The notes: a model not told the origin generated them from the letters alone. Shown: positions 1 through 8,860, counted from the stretch's first letter. The stretch: DNA of 64,000 nt from Streptomyces fragilis (GCF_003112515.1 NZ_BEVZ01000002.1:682001-746000); one strand, 5' to 3'. A program made the numbers and translations.

Positions 1-1
1 C

Positions 2-535
2 TACGAGGCCCTGGCCGACGACCTGGTGGAGGTGCTGCGCCCCTACCTGGACCGGCCCTTCGGGATCTTCGGCCACTGCGGCTCGGCGCTGCCGGGCTAC
101 GAGACGGCGGTCCGGCTCCTGGAACGCGGCTACCCCACCCCGGCGCGGCTGTTCGTCTCCTCGCAGATCGCCCCGCACGATGGTCCGCACGGCCGTTTCC
201 TGCAGATGTCGGACGCCGAACTGGCCGAGGAGGTGCACACGCTGATCGTCGAACTCGGGGGGACACCGCGACCCGACCTGGTGGAGCTCAGCCTGGAGAT
301 CCTCCGCGCGGACGTGGAGACCAACAAGCGCTACCACCCGCAGAAGCCCGTCCGGCTGCCGTGCCCGATCACCGCGCTCGGCTGGGACGAGGACGTCGAG
401 GTGGACCACCGCCTGATGGGCTCCTGGGCCGACTGCGGCGAGACCACCTTCCGGGTGCTGCACGGGCCGCACTACCGCTTCATGGAGGCGCCGGACGACC
501 TGATGGACGCCTTCACCGCGGACCTGACCAGCTGA
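2..535 (+). CDS. Type II thioesterase, partial (5' end outside window)
   Basis: This is the C-terminal part of an alpha/beta-hydrolase thioesterase of the GrsT/RifR type, which removes misprimed acyl groups from carrier proteins of NRPS/PKS lines. The frame is open from base 2, so the N-terminus lies to the left. The nucleophile elbow reads GHCGSA (bases 71-88) where the family has GHSMGA, so Cys (TGC, 77-79) stands where Ser is expected. The Asp (near 386, in GWDED) and the His of GPHYRF (near 470) sit where the rest of the triad belongs. A short-chain reductase starts 39 bases downstream on the same strand, suggesting both end a biosynthetic cluster. Family assignment is firm; the exact partner is unknown. 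Confidence 0.85.
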   Translation, partial: YEALADDLVEVLRPYLDRPFGIFGHCGSALPGYETAVRLLERGYPTPARLFVSSQIAPHDGPHGRFLQMSDAELAEEVHTLIVELGGTPRPDLVELSLEILRADVETNKRYHPQKPVRLPCPITALGWDEDVEVDHRLMGSWADCGETTFRVLHGPHYRFMEAPDDLMDAFTADLTS

Positions 536-574
536 CCGTCCCGGACACCGGGACCATCGCAACGAGGGAGAACA

Positions 575-1339
575 ATGAAGCGTCTTGAGGGCCGTACCGC
601 CGTGGTCACCGGGGCGGGCAGCGGCATCGGCCTGGCGGCCGTGCGCCGTCTGGCCGCGGAGGGCGCGCACGTGGTGTGCGGGGACGTCGACGCGAGTTCC
701 GGCAAGGCCGCCGCGGACGAGGTGGGGGGCCTGTTCGTGCAGGTGGACGTCACCGATCCGGAGCAGGTGGAGGCGCTGTTCCGCACGGCGTTCGAGACGT
801 ACGGGTCGGTGGACGTGGCGTTCAACAACGCGGGCATCTCGCCGCCGGACGACGACTCCATCCTGGACACCGGCCTGGAGGCGTGGAAGCGGGTCCAGGA
901 GGTCAACCTGACCTCGGTGTTCCTGTGCTGCAAGGCCGCCATCCCCTACATGCGGCGCCAGGGGAAGGGGTCGATCATCAACACGGCGTCCTTCGTCGCC
1001 CGGATGGGCGCGGCCACCTCGCAGATCTCCTACACCGCCTCCAAGGGCGGCGTGCTGGCGATGTCCCGGGAACTGGGCGTGCAGTTCGCCCGCGAGGGCA
1101 TCCGCGTCAACGCCCTGTGCCCGGGGCCGGTCAACACCCCGCTCCTGCGGGAGCTGTTCGCCAAGGACCCCGAGCGGGCCGCGCGCCGGCTCGTGCACAT
1201 CCCCGTCGGCCGGTTCGCGGAGCCCGAGGAGATCGCCGCCGCCGTGGCCTTCCTCGCCAGCGACGACTCCTCCTTCGTCAACGCCACCGACTTCCTCGTC
1301 GACGGCGGCCTCACCGGCGCGTACGTCACCCCCCTGTAG
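575..1339 (+). CDS. SDR family NAD(P)-dependent oxidoreductase
   Basis: A 254-residue classical short-chain dehydrogenase/reductase. The cofactor motif TGAGSGIG is at residues 12-19, NNAG near 88, catalytic Ser139, and Tyr153-x3-Lys157 in YTASKGG. Length and motifs fit the FabG / 3-oxoacyl-ACP reductase-like group, and the C-terminal part ends in a typical VDGG segment. The ATG is preceded by a purine-rich GAGGGAG site. Acidic residues after the beta-2 strand (GDVDASS) suggest NAD(H) preference. It follows the thioesterase by 39 bases, so it may be a tailoring enzyme of the cluster to the left. The substrate cannot be told from sequence. Confidence 0.9.
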   Translation: MKRLEGRTAVVTGAGSGIGLAAVRRLAAEGAHVVCGDVDASSGKAAADEVGGLFVQVDVTDPEQVEALFRTAFETYGSVDVAFNNAGISPPDDDSILDTGLEAWKRVQEVNLTSVFLCCKAAIPYMRRQGKGSIINTASFVARMGAATSQISYTASKGGVLAMSRELGVQFAREGIRVNALCPGPVNTPLLRELFAKDPERAARRLVHIPVGRFAEPEEIAAAVAFLASDDSSFVNATDFLVDGGLTGAYVTPL

Positions 1340-1379
1340 CCCGCCGCCCGCCCCCCCGTTCCTCCCCGGAGAACCGCAC

Positions 1380-1883
1380 ATGTCCCGTACCGACACCCCG
1401 CCCACCTTCGACGAGCGCGCCACCCTGGTGACGTTCCTCGACTACACCCGCGCCACCGTCCACGCCAAGTGCGAAGGCCTCGCGGACGAGGACGCCCGCA
1501 AGGCCCCGCTGCCCGGTTCCCCGCTGATGTCGGTGGCCGGCGTGGTCAGTCACGTGCGCTGGGTCGAGTACTACTGGCTCGACGTCATGTTCCTGGGAGG
1601 GGAGGACATCCTCCCGGGAACCGAGGAGGACCCCGACAAGGACTTCCGGGTCGACGAGGACATGCCGCTCACCCGGCTCCTCGCCCTCTACGAGGACCAG
1701 TGCGCCCGGCACCGGGAGCTGGTCGCCGGCCTCGACCTGGAGGCCACCGCCGCGCGGCCCATCAGCGACGGACGGCACGTCACCCTCCGCTGGGTCCTGC
1801 TGCACCTGATCGAGGAGATCGCCCGGCACAACGGGCACATCGACATCCTGCGTGAACTGGCGGACGGGGTCACCGGCGCCTGA
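1380..1883 (+). CDS. DinB-like (DUF664) metal-binding protein
   Basis: A 167-residue protein of the DinB/YfiT four-helix bundle superfamily, in the DUF664 branch common in actinobacteria. The metal-binding histidines expected of the family are visible as His58 (in VVSHVRW) and the C-terminal H-x2-H at about 150-153. Members often act as thiol (mycothiol or bacillithiol) S-transferases, but most, including this one, have no tested function. It starts 40 bases after the SDR gene with a CCGGAGAA site and is probably co-transcribed with it. Confidence 0.85.
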   Translation: MSRTDTPPTFDERATLVTFLDYTRATVHAKCEGLADEDARKAPLPGSPLMSVAGVVSHVRWVEYYWLDVMFLGGEDILPGTEEDPDKDFRVDEDMPLTRLLALYEDQCARHRELVAGLDLEATAARPISDGRHVTLRWVLLHLIEEIARHNGHIDILRELADGVTGA

Positions 1884-1945
1884 CAGGGACCGAACCGTTG
1901 CCGACCACCCCGGAACCCCCGCGAGGCCTCACCCAGGAGACGCCC

Positions 1946-3169
1946 ATGACGACGGTCCAGCACCTGAGAGCGCCGGGCGCGGGCCCCGGGGCGCTGCCGG
2001 ACGCGCCCCTCACCGGGGACCGGGCCCGGCGCATCCGGCGCCGTCTGGAACGGCTGATCGGCACCCCGGCGACCGAGTACAACAGCCTGCTCCCGCTGCG
2101 CAACGGCGACGAGATCTTCTCCGCGATGCTGTCGGGCATCCGGGCGGCCCGCAGCACCGTCGACCTGATGACCTTCGTGTACTGGAAGGGGGCCATAGCG
2201 CGCGAGTTCGCGGAGGCCCTCGCCGACCGGGCGCGCGCCGGGGTCCGGGTCCGGCTGCTGCTCGACGGCTTCGGCAGCCGGCTCATCGAGCGCCGGCTGC
2301 TCGCCGTGATGTCCGAGGCGGGCGTCGAGGTGGCCTGGTTCCGCAGGCCGCTGTGGCTGTCCCCGTTCAAGCAGAACCACCGCTGCCACCGCAAGGTGCT
2401 CGTCATCGACGAGACGACGGCCTTCACCGGCGGCGTGGGCATCGCCGAGGAGTGGGCCGGCGACGCCCGTCACGAGACCGAATGGCGCGAGACGCACTTC
2501 CGGGTGCGCGGACCGGCGGTGGACGGCATCGCCGCGGCCTTCACCCAGAACTGGGCCGAGTGCCACGGCGGCCTGTTCGACGACCGGGACGGCTTCACCG
2601 AGCACCGGCCGGAGGGCGACGCGGTCGTCCAGGTGGTGCGCGGTTCGGCGAGCGTCGGCTGGCAGGACATGAAGACGCTGCTGCGCGTGGTGCTCGAGTC
2701 GGCCGAGAGCCGCATCCGCCTGGCCACCGCGTACTTCGCTCCCGACGCGGACTTCGCCGCCCTGCTCGGGGCCGCCGCGCGACGCGGCGTCGAGGTGGAA
2801 CTGCTCGTCCCCGGCCGGCACACGGACAAGCCGGTGTGCCGGCTGGCGGGCCGCCGCCTGTACGCGGGTCTCCTCGACGCGGGCGTGCGGATCTGGGAGT
2901 ACCGGCCGACGATGATGCACGCCAAGGTGCTCACCGTGGACGGCGTGCTGTCCCTCGTCGGATCGGGCAACTTCAACCGCCGCTCCCTCGACCACGACGA
3001 GGAGATCATGCTCGCGGTGCTGGACGAGGAACTCGCCGCCACCCTCGACGGCCACTTCGAGCAGGACCTGACGGTCAGCGAGGCCGTCGACCCGCGCACC
3101 TGGGCGGCGCGCCCGGCGCTGTGGCGGCTGCAGGAGGCCGCCGTCGTCCCCATCCGCCGGTTCCTGTGA
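1946..3169 (+). CDS. Phospholipase D-like / cardiolipin synthase-type protein
   Basis: A 407-residue PLD-superfamily enzyme with two HKD motifs: HRKVLVID at about 148-155 and HAKVLTVD at about 325-332, each followed by the small-residue stretch typical of the catalytic lobes. Bacterial relatives are cardiolipin synthases, which join phosphatidylglycerol molecules. This one lacks the N-terminal membrane helices of classical Cls, so a soluble or peripheral phosphatidyltransferase is likely. The ATG at 1946 was chosen because AGGAGA sits five bases before it; a TTG at 1898 would add 16 residues without a clear ribosome site. A strong hairpin follows the gene. Confidence 0.85.
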   Translation: MTTVQHLRAPGAGPGALPDAPLTGDRARRIRRRLERLIGTPATEYNSLLPLRNGDEIFSAMLSGIRAARSTVDLMTFVYWKGAIAREFAEALADRARAGVRVRLLLDGFGSRLIERRLLAVMSEAGVEVAWFRRPLWLSPFKQNHRCHRKVLVIDETTAFTGGVGIAEEWAGDARHETEWRETHFRVRGPAVDGIAAAFTQNWAECHGGLFDDRDGFTEHRPEGDAVVQVVRGSASVGWQDMKTLLRVVLESAESRIRLATAYFAPDADFAALLGAAARRGVEVELLVPGRHTDKPVCRLAGRRLYAGLLDAGVRIWEYRPTMMHAKVLTVDGVLSLVGSGNFNRRSLDHDEEIMLAVLDEELAATLDGHFEQDLTVSEAVDPRTWAARPALWRLQEAAVVPIRRFL

Positions 3170-3195
3170 AACCCGCCCGTTGTGAAACCCGCCCG
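3165..3195. repeat. Tandem 16-bp duplication at the end of the PLD gene
   Basis: The 15-base string TGTGAAACCCGCCCG occurs twice, separated by one base. The first copy contains the stop codon of the PLD gene, so the duplication lies across the stop and leads straight into the terminator hairpin. It looks like a recent slippage event. Confidence 0.8.
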
Positions 3196-3229
3196 CGGCT
3201 CAGCCGGGGAGCCTCGGCCGAGCCGCGGG
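3192..3229. terminator. Hairpin terminator between convergent genes
   Basis: Arms of 15 bases, starting CCCGCGGCTC and ending GAGCCGCGGG, pair with one A/C mismatch around an 8-base loop. It lies between the ends of the convergent PLD and HD-domain genes and could serve both. There is no U-tract, as usual for Streptomyces. Confidence 0.75.
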
Positions 3230-3246
3230 CGCGCCGCAGCCGCGGC

Positions 3247-3849
3247 TCAGCCGAGCCGGTCGAGTGCGTTGCCGAGGATCCGCCCGGCGATGCCGTCGCG
3301 CAGTGAGGCGGCGGGGGAGCTGGCCGGCTTGCGCTCGGCCTGGTCGCGGAAACAGGCGAGGAACTCCTCCGCGATGCCCAGGCGGGGGTGGTGACGCAGC
3401 ACCTCCGCCTTGAAGGACGCGGAGAAGTCGTCCGTGTACCGCCCGGAGATGTCCAGGCTGGTGGAGCGCTCGAGCAGGTGACCCTCGGGGTCCGCCACCA
3501 CGTCGACCACGGGGAGCATGTGGCTCAGGACCACCTCCACCAGCCGCCGCCGGCGTTCCACGGGCCAGCCCGCTCCCGCCGCGAACACCCACGCCACGTG
3601 TCCGGAGGCGTCGTCGAAACCCAGCGTGTGGTTGTCGAACTCCGGCACCAGCGCTATGTCGTGGAACATCGCCCCCACGTACAGCAGCTCCGGGTCGAAC
3701 TCTATGCCCTGCTCGGTGCCGTAGGCGGCCGCCCAGACGTAGGACCGCAGGCAATGGTTCAGGAGCGCCGGCGAGCAGTAGGCGGCGGCCACCTCCAGGG
3801 CGGCGGCGCACGCGGGACCGTCGGGCGTCTTGAGCGCGTCGGGAGTCAT
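3247..3849 (-). CDS. HD domain-containing protein
   Basis: A 200-residue protein of the HD superfamily of metal-dependent phosphohydrolases. The signature His-Asp is at residues 63-64 (in AMFHDIAL) and an earlier His32 in LLNHCLRSY completes the expected pattern. It resembles the small HD proteins related to cyanamide hydratase rather than the HD-GYP group. The ATG at 3849 is the first good start; longer readings run into the neighbouring gene's shadow frame. It lies 56 bases after mmuM on the same strand, perhaps as the last gene of a BrkB-mmuM-HD unit. Substrate unknown. Confidence 0.8.
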   Translation of the reverse strand: MTPDALKTPDGPACAAALEVAAAYCSPALLNHCLRSYVWAAAYGTEQGIEFDPELLYVGAMFHDIALVPEFDNHTLGFDDASGHVAWVFAAGAGWPVERRRRLVEVVLSHMLPVVDVVADPEGHLLERSTSLDISGRYTDDFSASFKAEVLRHHPRLGIAEEFLACFRDQAERKPASSPAASLRDGIAGRILGNALDRLG

Positions 3850-3905
3850 GCCGACGAGTATGTCCGACGCGCTCCGCGCCCCGTGCCCCGCGCCCCGCGG
3901 CCGGG

Positions 3906-4832
3906 TCAGGTCCGGGAGGCGCGGGCGAGCTCCGCGATCGTGGACGGTCCCACGCGGCAGCAGCCGCCGACCAGCCGTGCACCGGCCGCACGCCACCCGG
4001 TGACCGCCGCCGGGTCGAACGCGGAGCCTCCCCGCCAGCCGCGCCCCGCCGCGTCCCAGGTCTCGCCGCTGTTCGGGTACGCCACCACCGGCTTGCCCGT
4101 CACCCGCGCCGCGGTCCGCACCGCCTGGGCCACGTCGGCGGGCGCGCAGCAGTTGACGCCCACCGCCACCACCTCCGCCGCGTCCGCGGCGAGCGCGAAG
4201 GCCTCCTCCAGCGGCTGTCCGGCCCGGGTGCGGCCGCCGTCGACGGTGTACGACAGCCAGGCCGGCACGCCCAGCCCCCGCACCGCCCGCAGCAGCGCCC
4301 GCGCCTCGTCGGTGTCCGGCACCGTCTCCAGGGCCAGGACGTCCGGTCCGGCCGCGGCCAGCACCTCCAGCCGCGGCCGGTGGAAGCGCTCCAGCTCGCC
4401 GACGGTGAGCCCGTACCGCCCCCGGTACTCGGACCCGTCGGCGAGCATCGCCCCGTAGGGCCCGGCGGAGGCGGCGACGTACAGTGCGCGCCGCACGCCG
4501 CCCGCCCGGGCGCGCCGCGCCGCCTCCCGGGCCAGCGCGACGCTCAGGGCCATCAGTTCGGCCGCCCGCCCCGCGCCGGTGCCGCGCCGCGCGAAGCCCT
4601 CGAAGGTGGCCTGGTAGCTCGCGGTGATCGCGACGTCCGCCCCGGCCGTGAAGTAGGCCAGGTGCGCCTCGGTGACCGCCTCGGGCCGCTCGGCGAGCAG
4701 GCGGGCGGACCACAGGGCGTCGCTCAGGTCGTGTCCCGCCGCCTCCAGCTGGTTGGACAGCCCGCCGTCCAGCACCGGACCGGGGGGCGAGGTCAGCGCG
4801 TCGGCGAAGGGGACGTCCGGGATGCCGGTCAT
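3906..4832 (-). CDS. mmuM: Homocysteine S-methyltransferase
   Basis: A 308-residue enzyme of the MmuM/BHMT family that methylates homocysteine to methionine using S-methylmethionine or a related donor. The three zinc-binding cysteines are present: one in GVNCCAP (about 228) and the pair in GGCCRVGP (291-292). The N-terminal LDGG(L/M)xxxLE-like signature is seen as VLDGGLSNQLE. Length matches the family. The start lies 10 bases after the end of the BrkB-like gene, so the two are probably one transcript. It is a likely methionine-salvage enzyme; I see no S-methylmethionine permease beside it. Confidence 0.88.
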   Translation of the reverse strand: MTGIPDVPFADALTSPPGPVLDGGLSNQLEAAGHDLSDALWSARLLAERPEAVTEAHLAYFTAGADVAITASYQATFEGFARRGTGAGRAAELMALSVALAREAARRARAGGVRRALYVAASAGPYGAMLADGSEYRGRYGLTVGELERFHRPRLEVLAAAGPDVLALETVPDTDEARALLRAVRGLGVPAWLSYTVDGGRTRAGQPLEEAFALAADAAEVVAVGVNCCAPADVAQAVRTAARVTGKPVVAYPNSGETWDAAGRGWRGGSAFDPAAVTGWRAAGARLVGGCCRVGPSTIAELARASRT

Positions 4833-4842
4833 ACCGCCGAGC

Positions 4843-6087
4843 CTACGACCCGAGATCCGTCATCCCGTCCTTGACGGCCTCGTTGTTGCGCACCGCCTCG
4901 GTGTCCTCCTTGACCGTCGTCTCGTCGTGGCTCTTGCCGTTCTTCGGCACGCCGTCGCGGGCGGCGCCGCTCCTGGCCGCGTGCCGGGCGTGGGCGCGCA
5001 GCAGGCGGCCGCCGACGTCCTCCGGCGGCAGGAACCGGGACCAGCGCTCGGGGAACTCCGACGGGGTGTGCGCCTCGTCGTCGGGCGCGAGCGACCCCGC
5101 GGTGCGTGCCACGTAGTCGACGATCTGCGCCTTCCGCAGCCGCTCGTTCGCCTCACGGGCGGCTGCGGTCGCCGCGGCCGGCCAGACGCGGTCGATGGCC
5201 GCGTTGACCGCCGCGCCCACCAGGACCGCGAAGGCCGACACGCCGATCCACAGCAGGATCGCCACCGGCGCGGCGAGCGAGCCGTAGATCGTCGGCCCCT
5301 CGATGGTCGAGGTCAGGTACAGCCGCAGCAGCACGCTGCCCAGCACCCACATGGCCAGCGCCACCAGCGCGCCCGGGATGTCCTCCATCCACGGCGAACG
5401 CACCGGCACCGACACGTGGTACAGCGTCGTCAGGAAGACCACGGACAGGACCATCACGACCGGCCAGTACAGCAGCTGCACCAGGGACTCCGACCACGGC
5501 AGCACCCGCATCACCACGTCGGGTCCGGCCACCATCAGCGGCAGCGCCACCGACCCGATCAGCAGCGCCACGATGAACAGCAGGAACGCCATCAGCCGGG
5601 TCCGGACGATGCCGCGCACCCCGTCCAGGCCGTACATCACGGTGATGGTGTCGACGAAGACGTTGACCGCCCGGGAGCCGGACCACAGGGCGAGCAGGAA
5701 ACCGAGCGAGATGACGTCGGGCCGGCCGCCGGAGGTCACGTCGTCGAGGATCGGCTTGGCGATCCCGGTGACGCCGCGGTCGGTGAGGACCCTGCGGGAT
5801 GCCTCCAGGATGTTGTGCTCCACCCCCTCGATCGTCTGCGCACCGGTCCAGGCGTCCACGTACCCGAGCAGACCCACCAGGCTGAGCAGCAGCGGCGGCA
5901 CCGAGAGCAGGGTGAAGAAGGCCGCCTCGGCGGCCAGGCCGAGGATGCGGTACTCCATGCACGAGTTGACGGTGTCCTTCAGCAGGAGCCAGGCCGTCCG
6001 GCGCTTGGAGACGTTGCGGTAGAGGACGCGGGCCCGGTGGAGGCGGCCGCCGGAGGGCTCGTCGGTGTTTTCGCTTGCTGCCTGCAC
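4843..6087 (-). CDS. YihY/BrkB-like integral membrane protein
   Basis: A 414-residue protein of the YihY/virulence factor BrkB family (once misread as RNase BN). Six hydrophobic segments are visible between about residues 45 and 305, starting with the family-typical run through AAEAAFFTLLSVPPLLLSLV. After the last membrane segment comes an approximately 110-residue, highly charged and probably disordered cytoplasmic tail. The molecular function is unresolved; a transport or envelope role is usually supposed. It is transcribed away from aidB, with a 125-base shared upstream region. Confidence 0.85.
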   Translation of the reverse strand: MQAASENTDEPSGGRLHRARVLYRNVSKRRTAWLLLKDTVNSCMEYRILGLAAEAAFFTLLSVPPLLLSLVGLLGYVDAWTGAQTIEGVEHNILEASRRVLTDRGVTGIAKPILDDVTSGGRPDVISLGFLLALWSGSRAVNVFVDTITVMYGLDGVRGIVRTRLMAFLLFIVALLIGSVALPLMVAGPDVVMRVLPWSESLVQLLYWPVVMVLSVVFLTTLYHVSVPVRSPWMEDIPGALVALAMWVLGSVLLRLYLTSTIEGPTIYGSLAAPVAILLWIGVSAFAVLVGAAVNAAIDRVWPAAATAAAREANERLRKAQIVDYVARTAGSLAPDDEAHTPSEFPERWSRFLPPEDVGGRLLRAHARHAARSGAARDGVPKNGKSHDETTVKEDTEAVRNNEAVKDGMTDLGS

Positions 6088-6212
6088 GGGGTAAAGGTAA
6101 CGGCAGCGCGGCGCGTCCCTGACATTCCCGGGTGGCCGAGATCACCGCGCGGCGGACGACCGGACGGGACGGCCCCTGTGATCGCCGGGCCCGGCAGGGT
6201 AGGTTCCGGCCC

Positions 6213-7856
6213 ATGCCGGCAACGCACACCGTGACCAATCAGCCGCCGCCCCTGGCCGGGTACGACGTCTACAGCGCGGACCGCGCGCTCACCGAGGCCG
6301 TGGAGAGGCACCTCGCCCCCGAGCTGCTCGACGAGGCCCGTACGGAGCTCTCCGGCCTCGGCCGCAGCGCCGGGTCGTCCCAGGTGCAGGACTGGGGACG
6401 GCTGGCCAACGAGAACCCGCCCACGCTGCGCACCCACGACCGCTACGGGCACCGCGTCGACGAGGTCGAGTTCCACCCGTCCTGGTACCAGCTGATGCGC
6501 AAGGCGGTCTCCGCGCGGCTCACCGCCGCCTGGTCCCGTCCCGGCGGACACGTGCGGCGGGCGGCCGGGTTCCTGGTGTGGTCGCAGGTCGAGGCCGGGC
6601 ACGGCTGCCCGATCTCGATGACCCACGCCGCGGTCCCCGCCCTGCGCGCCGACCCCGCGCTGGCCGCCGAGTGGGAGCCCCGCCTCACCTCCACCCTCTA
6701 CGACCCGGCGCTCGCCCCCGCCGCGGAGAAGCCCGGCGCCATCTTCGGCATGGGCATGACGGAGAAGCAGGGCGGCAGCGACGTCCGCGCCAACACCACC
6801 CTCGCCCGGCCGCTGGCCGAGGACGGCGCCTACGAGCTGACCGGCCACAAGTGGTTCTGCTCCGCGCCGATGTCCGACGGCTTCCTGGTGCTGGCGCAGA
6901 CCGGCGAGGGCCCCACCTGCTTCCTGCTGCCGCGCGTCCTCGCGGACGGCACCCGCAACGTCTTCCGCATCCAGCGGCTCAAGGACAAGCTGGGCAACCG
7001 CTCCAACGCCTCCGCCGAGGTCGAGTTCGACGGCACCTGGGCGCGCCGCGTCGGCGAGGAGGGCCGGGGGGTGCGCACCATCATCGAGATGGTCGCGGCC
7101 ACCCGGCTGGACTGCGTGCTCGGCTCCGCGGCCCTGATGCGGCAGGCCGTCGCCCAGGCCGTGCACCACGCCGGCCACCGCGAGGCGTTCGGCGGCCTGC
7201 TCGTCGACAAGCCGCTGATGCGCAACGTGCTGGCCGACCTGGCCCTGGAGTCCGAGGCCGCCACCACCCTGGGGCTGCGGCTCGCCGCCGCCTACGACGC
7301 CGTCCAGGACCGGGGCGACGAGGGTGAGCGCGCCCTGCTGCGGCTGGCGGTGCCGGCGGCCAAGTACTGGGTGACCAAGCGGTGCACCCCGCTGGTGGCC
7401 GAGGCCGCCGAGTGCCTGGGCGGCAACGGCTACGTCGAGGAGTCCGGCATGCCGCGGCTGCTGCGCGAGTCCCCGCTCAACTCGGTGTGGGAGGGCGCCG
7501 GCAACGTGCAGGCGCTGGACGTGCTGCGTGCGCTGCGCCGGGAGCCGGGGGCGCTGGACGCCTTCCTGCGCGAGGTGGGACAGGCGCGCGGCGCCGACCA
7601 CCGGCTGGACGCGGCGATCAAGCAGCTGCTCACCGAACTCGCCGACATGGAGGGCGCCGAGGCGCGGGCCCGGCGGGTCGTCGAGCGGATCGCCCTGGTC
7701 CTGCAGGGCTCGCTGCTGGTGCGGTTCGCGCCGCCGGAGGTCGCCGACCTGTTCTGCGCCTCCCGGCTCGGCGGGGACTGGGGCAACGCGTTCGGCACCC
7801 TGCCGCACTCGCCGCACCTCGCCGAGGTCGTGGAGCGGGCCCGCCCGGTGGCCTGA
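6213..7856 (+). CDS. aidB: AidB-type acyl-CoA dehydrogenase (alkylation response)
   Basis: A 547-residue flavoprotein matching E. coli AidB along its length: GMGMTEKQGGSDVR, the LKDKLGNRSNAS block, TRLDCVLGS, and the C-terminal SVWEGAGNVQALDVLR are all recognisable AidB hallmarks rather than general acyl-CoA dehydrogenase ones. AidB binds FAD and DNA and is induced during alkylation stress; its protective chemistry is not settled. The ATG at 6213 was preferred over an upstream in-frame ATG at 6132 because the AidB match begins at once after it. No ada/alkA genes are nearby, so here it stands alone. Confidence 0.9.
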   Translation: MPATHTVTNQPPPLAGYDVYSADRALTEAVERHLAPELLDEARTELSGLGRSAGSSQVQDWGRLANENPPTLRTHDRYGHRVDEVEFHPSWYQLMRKAVSARLTAAWSRPGGHVRRAAGFLVWSQVEAGHGCPISMTHAAVPALRADPALAAEWEPRLTSTLYDPALAPAAEKPGAIFGMGMTEKQGGSDVRANTTLARPLAEDGAYELTGHKWFCSAPMSDGFLVLAQTGEGPTCFLLPRVLADGTRNVFRIQRLKDKLGNRSNASAEVEFDGTWARRVGEEGRGVRTIIEMVAATRLDCVLGSAALMRQAVAQAVHHAGHREAFGGLLVDKPLMRNVLADLALESEAATTLGLRLAAAYDAVQDRGDEGERALLRLAVPAAKYWVTKRCTPLVAEAAECLGGNGYVEESGMPRLLRESPLNSVWEGAGNVQALDVLRALRREPGALDAFLREVGQARGADHRLDAAIKQLLTELADMEGAEARARRVVERIALVLQGSLLVRFAPPEVADLFCASRLGGDWGNAFGTLPHSPHLAEVVERARPVA

Positions 7857-7861
7857 GCCTC

Positions 7862-7925
7862 CGTCGGCGGGCGGGCGGGTGGCGCCGCGTCGGCCCGTCG
7901 GCGGGCGGGTGACACCGTATCGGCC
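7862..7925. repeat. Imperfect tandem repeat between aidB and the DUF4097 gene
   Basis: Two adjoining units (7862-7895 and 7896-7925) both begin CGTCGGCGGGCGGG and end TCGGCC; the first has four extra bases. They fill most of the 107-base gap between two convergent genes. The GC-rich inverted parts may also form the terminator, though I see no single clean hairpin. Confidence 0.6.
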
Positions 7926-7963
7926 CGCCGCCCGTCGGGCGCAGGCCCGCGGTCCGGTGGCCG

Positions 7964-8728
7964 TCAGCCGGCGGCCCGCAGCACGATGTCGCCGTTGTCG
8001 GAGCGCACGTCCAGCCGGTGGGCGCCCTCGGGGTCGGTGGCCAGCTCGGTGGTGACGTCGCCGTTGTCCGCCTCGGCGTCGACCCGGTAGGCGGTGCCCC
8101 GCGGCACCTCCATCGTCACGTCGCCGTTCGAGGAGGAGGCGCCGGCGCGGCGCGGCGCGGCGTCGAAGACCAGCCGGACGTCGCCGTTGTCGGAGACGAC
8201 CTTCACCTGCGAGGAGGTCAGGCCGGTGGCCCGCAGGTCACCGTTGTCGCCCTCCAGGGTGAGCGGACCGGTGGAACCGGCCACCTCCACGTCGCCGTTG
8301 TCCGTCTCGATGCGCAGGGCGGTGCCGAAGCCCTCGGCCTTGATGTCGCCGTTGTCGCCGCTGACGGTCAGCCGCGTGTCCCGGGGGACCAGCACCTCGT
8401 AGCGGGCCGAGCAGTTCCCGGCCAGCAGGCCGCAGTCGGTCCTCAGCTCCAGCCGGTCGCCGTCCATCTCCCAGGAGGCCTCCGGGTCGCCGATCAGCGC
8501 CCGGCCGGCGAACCACCGGGTCACCTCGATCCTCTCGACGTCCGCCGGGCGCACCGCGAGGTCGCCGTTGTCGGTGTCGATGGTCAGGGGGCCCGTCGTC
8601 GCCGCGAAGGACCGCTTCTCCGGCTTCGCGTCGTCCAGGTCGGCACCGCAGCCGCTCAGGGCCGCCAGCGCGAGGACGGCGCCGGCGCTCACCAGGGTGA
8701 CACGGGCGGTGCGGTTGACTGCGGCCAC
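7964..8728 (-). CDS. DUF4097-type beta-helix lipoprotein
   Basis: A 254-residue exported lipoprotein. The signal peptide ends in the lipobox LSGC with Cys27 as the lipidation site. The mature part is a DUF4097 (putative adhesin) domain built of about 25-residue beta-strand repeats, each marked by a DNGD turn. I count seven DNGD copies and one SNGD copy, spaced through the chain, so it probably folds as a right-handed beta solenoid on the outer face of the membrane. The GTG start at 8728 has GGAGG five bases before it. Function unknown; it has no obvious partner gene. Confidence 0.85.
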   Translation of the reverse strand: MAAVNRTARVTLVSAGAVLALAALSGCGADLDDAKPEKRSFAATTGPLTIDTDNGDLAVRPADVERIEVTRWFAGRALIGDPEASWEMDGDRLELRTDCGLLAGNCSARYEVLVPRDTRLTVSGDNGDIKAEGFGTALRIETDNGDVEVAGSTGPLTLEGDNGDLRATGLTSSQVKVVSDNGDVRLVFDAAPRRAGASSSNGDVTMEVPRGTAYRVDAEADNGDVTTELATDPEGAHRLDVRSDNGDIVLRAAG

Positions 8729-8759
8729 GGGGGCCTCCGTTCGGGTCGGGCGGGGCGTT

Positions 8760-8771
8760 CACGTCGACGTG
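8760..8771. promoter_or_regulatory. Perfect 12-bp palindrome upstream of the lipoprotein gene
   Basis: CACGTCGACGTG is a perfect palindrome 31 bases upstream of the GTG start of the DUF4097 lipoprotein gene, in its probable promoter region. It is a candidate regulator site only; no regulator gene is adjacent. Confidence 0.4.
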
Positions 8772-8860
8772 TCGCGACGCGTTACTCACGCTTCCGACGC
8801 TACGGAGCGGGGCGCGCCGTCACGATCCGGTGCGCCCCCTTCGTCGTACGGGGGCTGTCC

